Shown in pieces: positions 62,534 through 64,000 of a stretch of DNA of 64,000 nucleotides. Source of the DNA: Chitinophagaceae bacterium (GTDB lineage Bacteria; Bacteroidota; Bacteroidia; Chitinophagales; Chitinophagaceae); NCBI GenBank assembly GCA_947447465.1, contig CANFKE010000022.1:1-64000 (forward strand), read 5' to 3'. Under the pieces are notes generated by a model. The model was not told the DNA's origin and did not search any database. It saw only the letters and a program-made list of their open reading frames with translations. The stretch's first letter is position 1; every line of letters starts with the position of its first letter. The position numbers and the translations under genes were made by a program.

Positions 62534-63643
62534 ATGAAAAAACTTTCAAATAGCACTCTTGTTGCTATCTGCGCTTTGGGTATTTCTTTTACTTCATTCG
62601 CTGGTAACAAAGATCGTATCGGTCAGTCAGGTGCACCGGAGTTGATTATTAATCCTTGGGCTCGTACTACTAGTTTGTTCGGAAATAACGGCGCATTCGT
62701 TAGTGGTTTAGAGGCTATGAAGTGCAATATTGCAGGTCTTGCTGTTGACAGTACAACTGAAGTTGGTTTGTCGCATGGCGTTTATCTGTCAGGTTCTGGT
62801 GTTAACATTAACAATCTTGCTGTTGCCCAGAATATCGGTCATGACAATGTTATTGGCCTCAATATCATGTCAATGAGCTTTGGTGACATACCTGCTACTG
62901 ACTATTTCAATCCTGATGGTTACGGTACTTACCATCCTCAGTATCTGAATGTTCAGTTAGGCTTTGCTCGTCAGTTCTCTAAGAACATTAATGCAGGTTT
63001 CGGTATGACCTATGTTTCTGAGCAGATCAACAACATCAATGCATTGGGTCTTGCTTTTGAAGGTGGTATCCAATATGTTACCGGTAAAAAAGATAACTTC
63101 CATCTTGGCGTTACTCTTCGTAACCTGGGAACTAACATGAGGTTCTCTGGTACTGGTTTCTCGATTAATGCTGATCAGCCTCAGTCTTCTCCTGCATATA
63201 CTATATCTGTAAATGCACCATCAGACAAGTTCAGTATGCCGACTTACCTGAACCTTTCTGCTGCATATGATTTTTATCTTGATGAAAATCACGTGCGCAA
63301 CGCGGATAGCTTACCTATGCATAAGTTAACTATCATGGGTAGCTTTACATCTAACTCTTTCATTAATGACTACATAGGTGTTGGTGCTTCTTACACATAT
63401 AAGAACATGATCAGCCTTAATGCAGCTTATCGTTATGAAAAGGGTATTGGTAATGCAGATAACACTACTACTATGTATGTTGGTCTTGCAGCCGGTGCTA
63501 CTGTTCAGACTCGTATTGGTGCAAATGGACCTCATTTAGCGATCGATTATTCTTACAGACCTACTCAACGTCCTGCAAATGGCGTTCACATGCTTTCATT
63601 GAGATTTACTCGTGGTGGTGGTGCTTCTAAGAGTGAAGATTAA
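62534..63643 (+). CDS. PorV/PorQ-family outer-membrane protein
   Basis: The 369-residue beta-barrel has a signal peptide (NSTLVAICALGISFTSFAGN). The start of the mature protein (SGAPELIINPWARTTSLFGNNGAFVSGLEAMKCNIAGLA) is typical of the PorV/PorQ (UPF0164) family. A FadL-like 14-strand barrel follows, e.g. HDNVIGLNIMSMSFGDI, YLNVQLGFARQFSKNINAGFGMTYVSEQ, ending HMLSLRFTRGG. PorV is the T9SS shuttle that carries substrates from the translocon to the attachment complex; paralogues are often encoded with a dedicated substrate. Its place after the large secreted protein suggests such pairing. Strong codon bias matches its two upstream neighbours. Confidence 0.9.
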   Translation: MKKLSNSTLVAICALGISFTSFAGNKDRIGQSGAPELIINPWARTTSLFGNNGAFVSGLEAMKCNIAGLAVDSTTEVGLSHGVYLSGSGVNINNLAVAQNIGHDNVIGLNIMSMSFGDIPATDYFNPDGYGTYHPQYLNVQLGFARQFSKNINAGFGMTYVSEQINNINALGLAFEGGIQYVTGKKDNFHLGVTLRNLGTNMRFSGTGFSINADQPQSSPAYTISVNAPSDKFSMPTYLNLSAAYDFYLDENHVRNADSLPMHKLTIMGSFTSNSFINDYIGVGASYTYKNMISLNAAYRYEKGIGNADNTTTMYVGLAAGATVQTRIGANGPHLAIDYSYRPTQRPANGVHMLSLRFTRGGGASKSED

Positions 63644-63686
63644 TCATTTTTATTCTTACTTGGATATTTAATTAGTTATATTTTCG

Positions 63687-63694
63687 TAATTTTG
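63687..63694 (+). promoter_or_regulatory. -7 box (TAATTTTG), possible greA promoter
   Basis: Exact TAnnTTTG. Transcription would start at about 63700, that is at the base of the hairpin that follows, placing that hairpin in the greA leader. Confidence 0.35.
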
Positions 63695-63699
63695 TTGTG

Positions 63700-63736
63700 C
63701 AACGCTTCTGTAAAAGGGAGCGTTGTATTTTTTTTC
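63700..63736 (+). terminator. Terminator-like hairpin between the PorV-type gene and greA
   Basis: CAACGCT pairs with AGCGTTG and is followed by a run of T. It may terminate the TonB/PorV operon, or act in the greA leader if the box at 63687 is used. Confidence 0.65.
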
Positions 63737-63760
63737 TACTTACAATAAATAAATTTATAA

Positions 63761-64000
63761 TGTCTGAATTGAATTATTTGACAAAAGAGACTTTAGCTCA
63801 GATGAGGGAAGAATTGACCAAGCTGAAAACTACTGGCCGTGCTGAAATAGCTCACGCCATTGCTGAGGCAAGAGAAAAAGGTGACTTAAAGGAAAATGCC
63901 GAATATGACGCTGCAAAAGAAGCCCAGGGTTATCATGAAGCTAAAGTGGCTCAACTGGAGCAAATTATTTTGAACGCTCGTGTTATCGATGTTAAGGATA
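63761..64000 (+). CDS. greA: Transcription elongation factor GreA, N-terminal part
   Basis: The first 80 codons of GreA are present; the gene runs off the window. GreA enters the RNA polymerase secondary channel and stimulates cleavage of backtracked RNA. The coiled-coil N-terminal domain is clear: YLTKETLAQMREELTKLK, then the tip segment AIAEAREKGDLKENAEYDAAKEAQG with the conserved acidic D/E residues, and KVAQLEQIILNARVID. About half of a normal 155-160 residue protein is visible. Confidence 0.96.

Noticed and set aside
1-64000. tRNA, rRNA or riboswitch genes
   Set aside because: No cloverleaf, conserved T-arm sequence or known riboswitch core was found by reading the intergenic regions on either strand; a covariance-model scan would be needed to exclude them fully.

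Overview
The window is a chromosomal segment of a Bacteroidota bacterium, most likely of the order Chitinophagales. The placement is inferred from several signs: low GC, Bacteroidota-type -7 boxes (TAnnTTTG) instead of Shine-Dalgarno-led starts, type IX secretion (T9SS) C-terminal sorting domains, a PorV/PorQ-family porin, a TonB-dependent receptor with a carboxypeptidase-like N-terminal domain, and the Bacteroidota-typical ligase-associated helicase/PdeM pair. I see no phage, insertion sequence with a transposase, CRISPR array, rRNA or tRNA. No known multi-gene defence system is visible.

Layout. 1-1.8 kb (minus): start of a zinc-ribbon protein gene, a Nif3-like protein and an NTF2-like protein. 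2.0-3.4 kb: a small orphan gene, then about 1.1 kb of non-coding repeats. These comprise two diverged copies of a roughly 200-250 bp structured element and a tandem pair of REP-like double hairpins. 3.4-10.5 kb (minus): a PH-like membrane protein, a family 2 glycosyltransferase and a giant T9SS-exported subtilisin. 10.7-20 kb: stress protein, acetyltransferase, 18-repeat TPR protein, PAS sensor without an ATPase domain, Bax-inhibitor-like protein, outer membrane protein, PdxA and leucyl aminopeptidase. 20-27.4 kb: two unknown proteins, DNA repair genes (helicase, PdeM, AlkA-type glycosylase), a LEA-type lipoprotein, a Tat-exported extradiol dioxygenase and a DnaJ-domain membrane protein. 27.4-33.6 kb (minus): a CzcCBA heavy-metal efflux operon headed by a small His-rich protein. 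33.7-39.8 kb: B12-binding radical SAM enzyme, CDGSH protein, TMEM175-like channel, PaaK, TRIC channel and 2OG-Fe(II) oxygenase. 40.0-43.6 kb: an orphan T9SS sorting tail, then a TetR regulator with a thiolase and FabF. 44.2-51.4 kb: a 2386-residue adhesin-like protein with 21 Ig-like repeats. 51.6-54.2 kb: enoyl-CoA hydratase, RsmA and a 2-hydroxyacid dehydrogenase. 54.7-63.6 kb: TonB-dependent receptor, a large secreted protein and a PorV-family porin in one probable operon. The window ends in greA.

Working together. The secreted subtilisin, the adhesin and the TonB/secreted/PorV set are all cell-envelope proteins that depend on a T9SS encoded elsewhere. The TetR, thiolase and FabF genes, with PaaK and the enoyl-CoA hydratase nearby, suggest regulated acyl-CoA or fatty-acid metabolism. 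TetR appears to control itself and the thiolase through a shared ATACC-N4-GGTAT operator. The most unusual material is the repeat block at 2.65-3.29 kb. Its two large elements differ in a short tandem motif, and part of the downstream complementary arm has changed to match, which suggests selection on a folded DNA or RNA.
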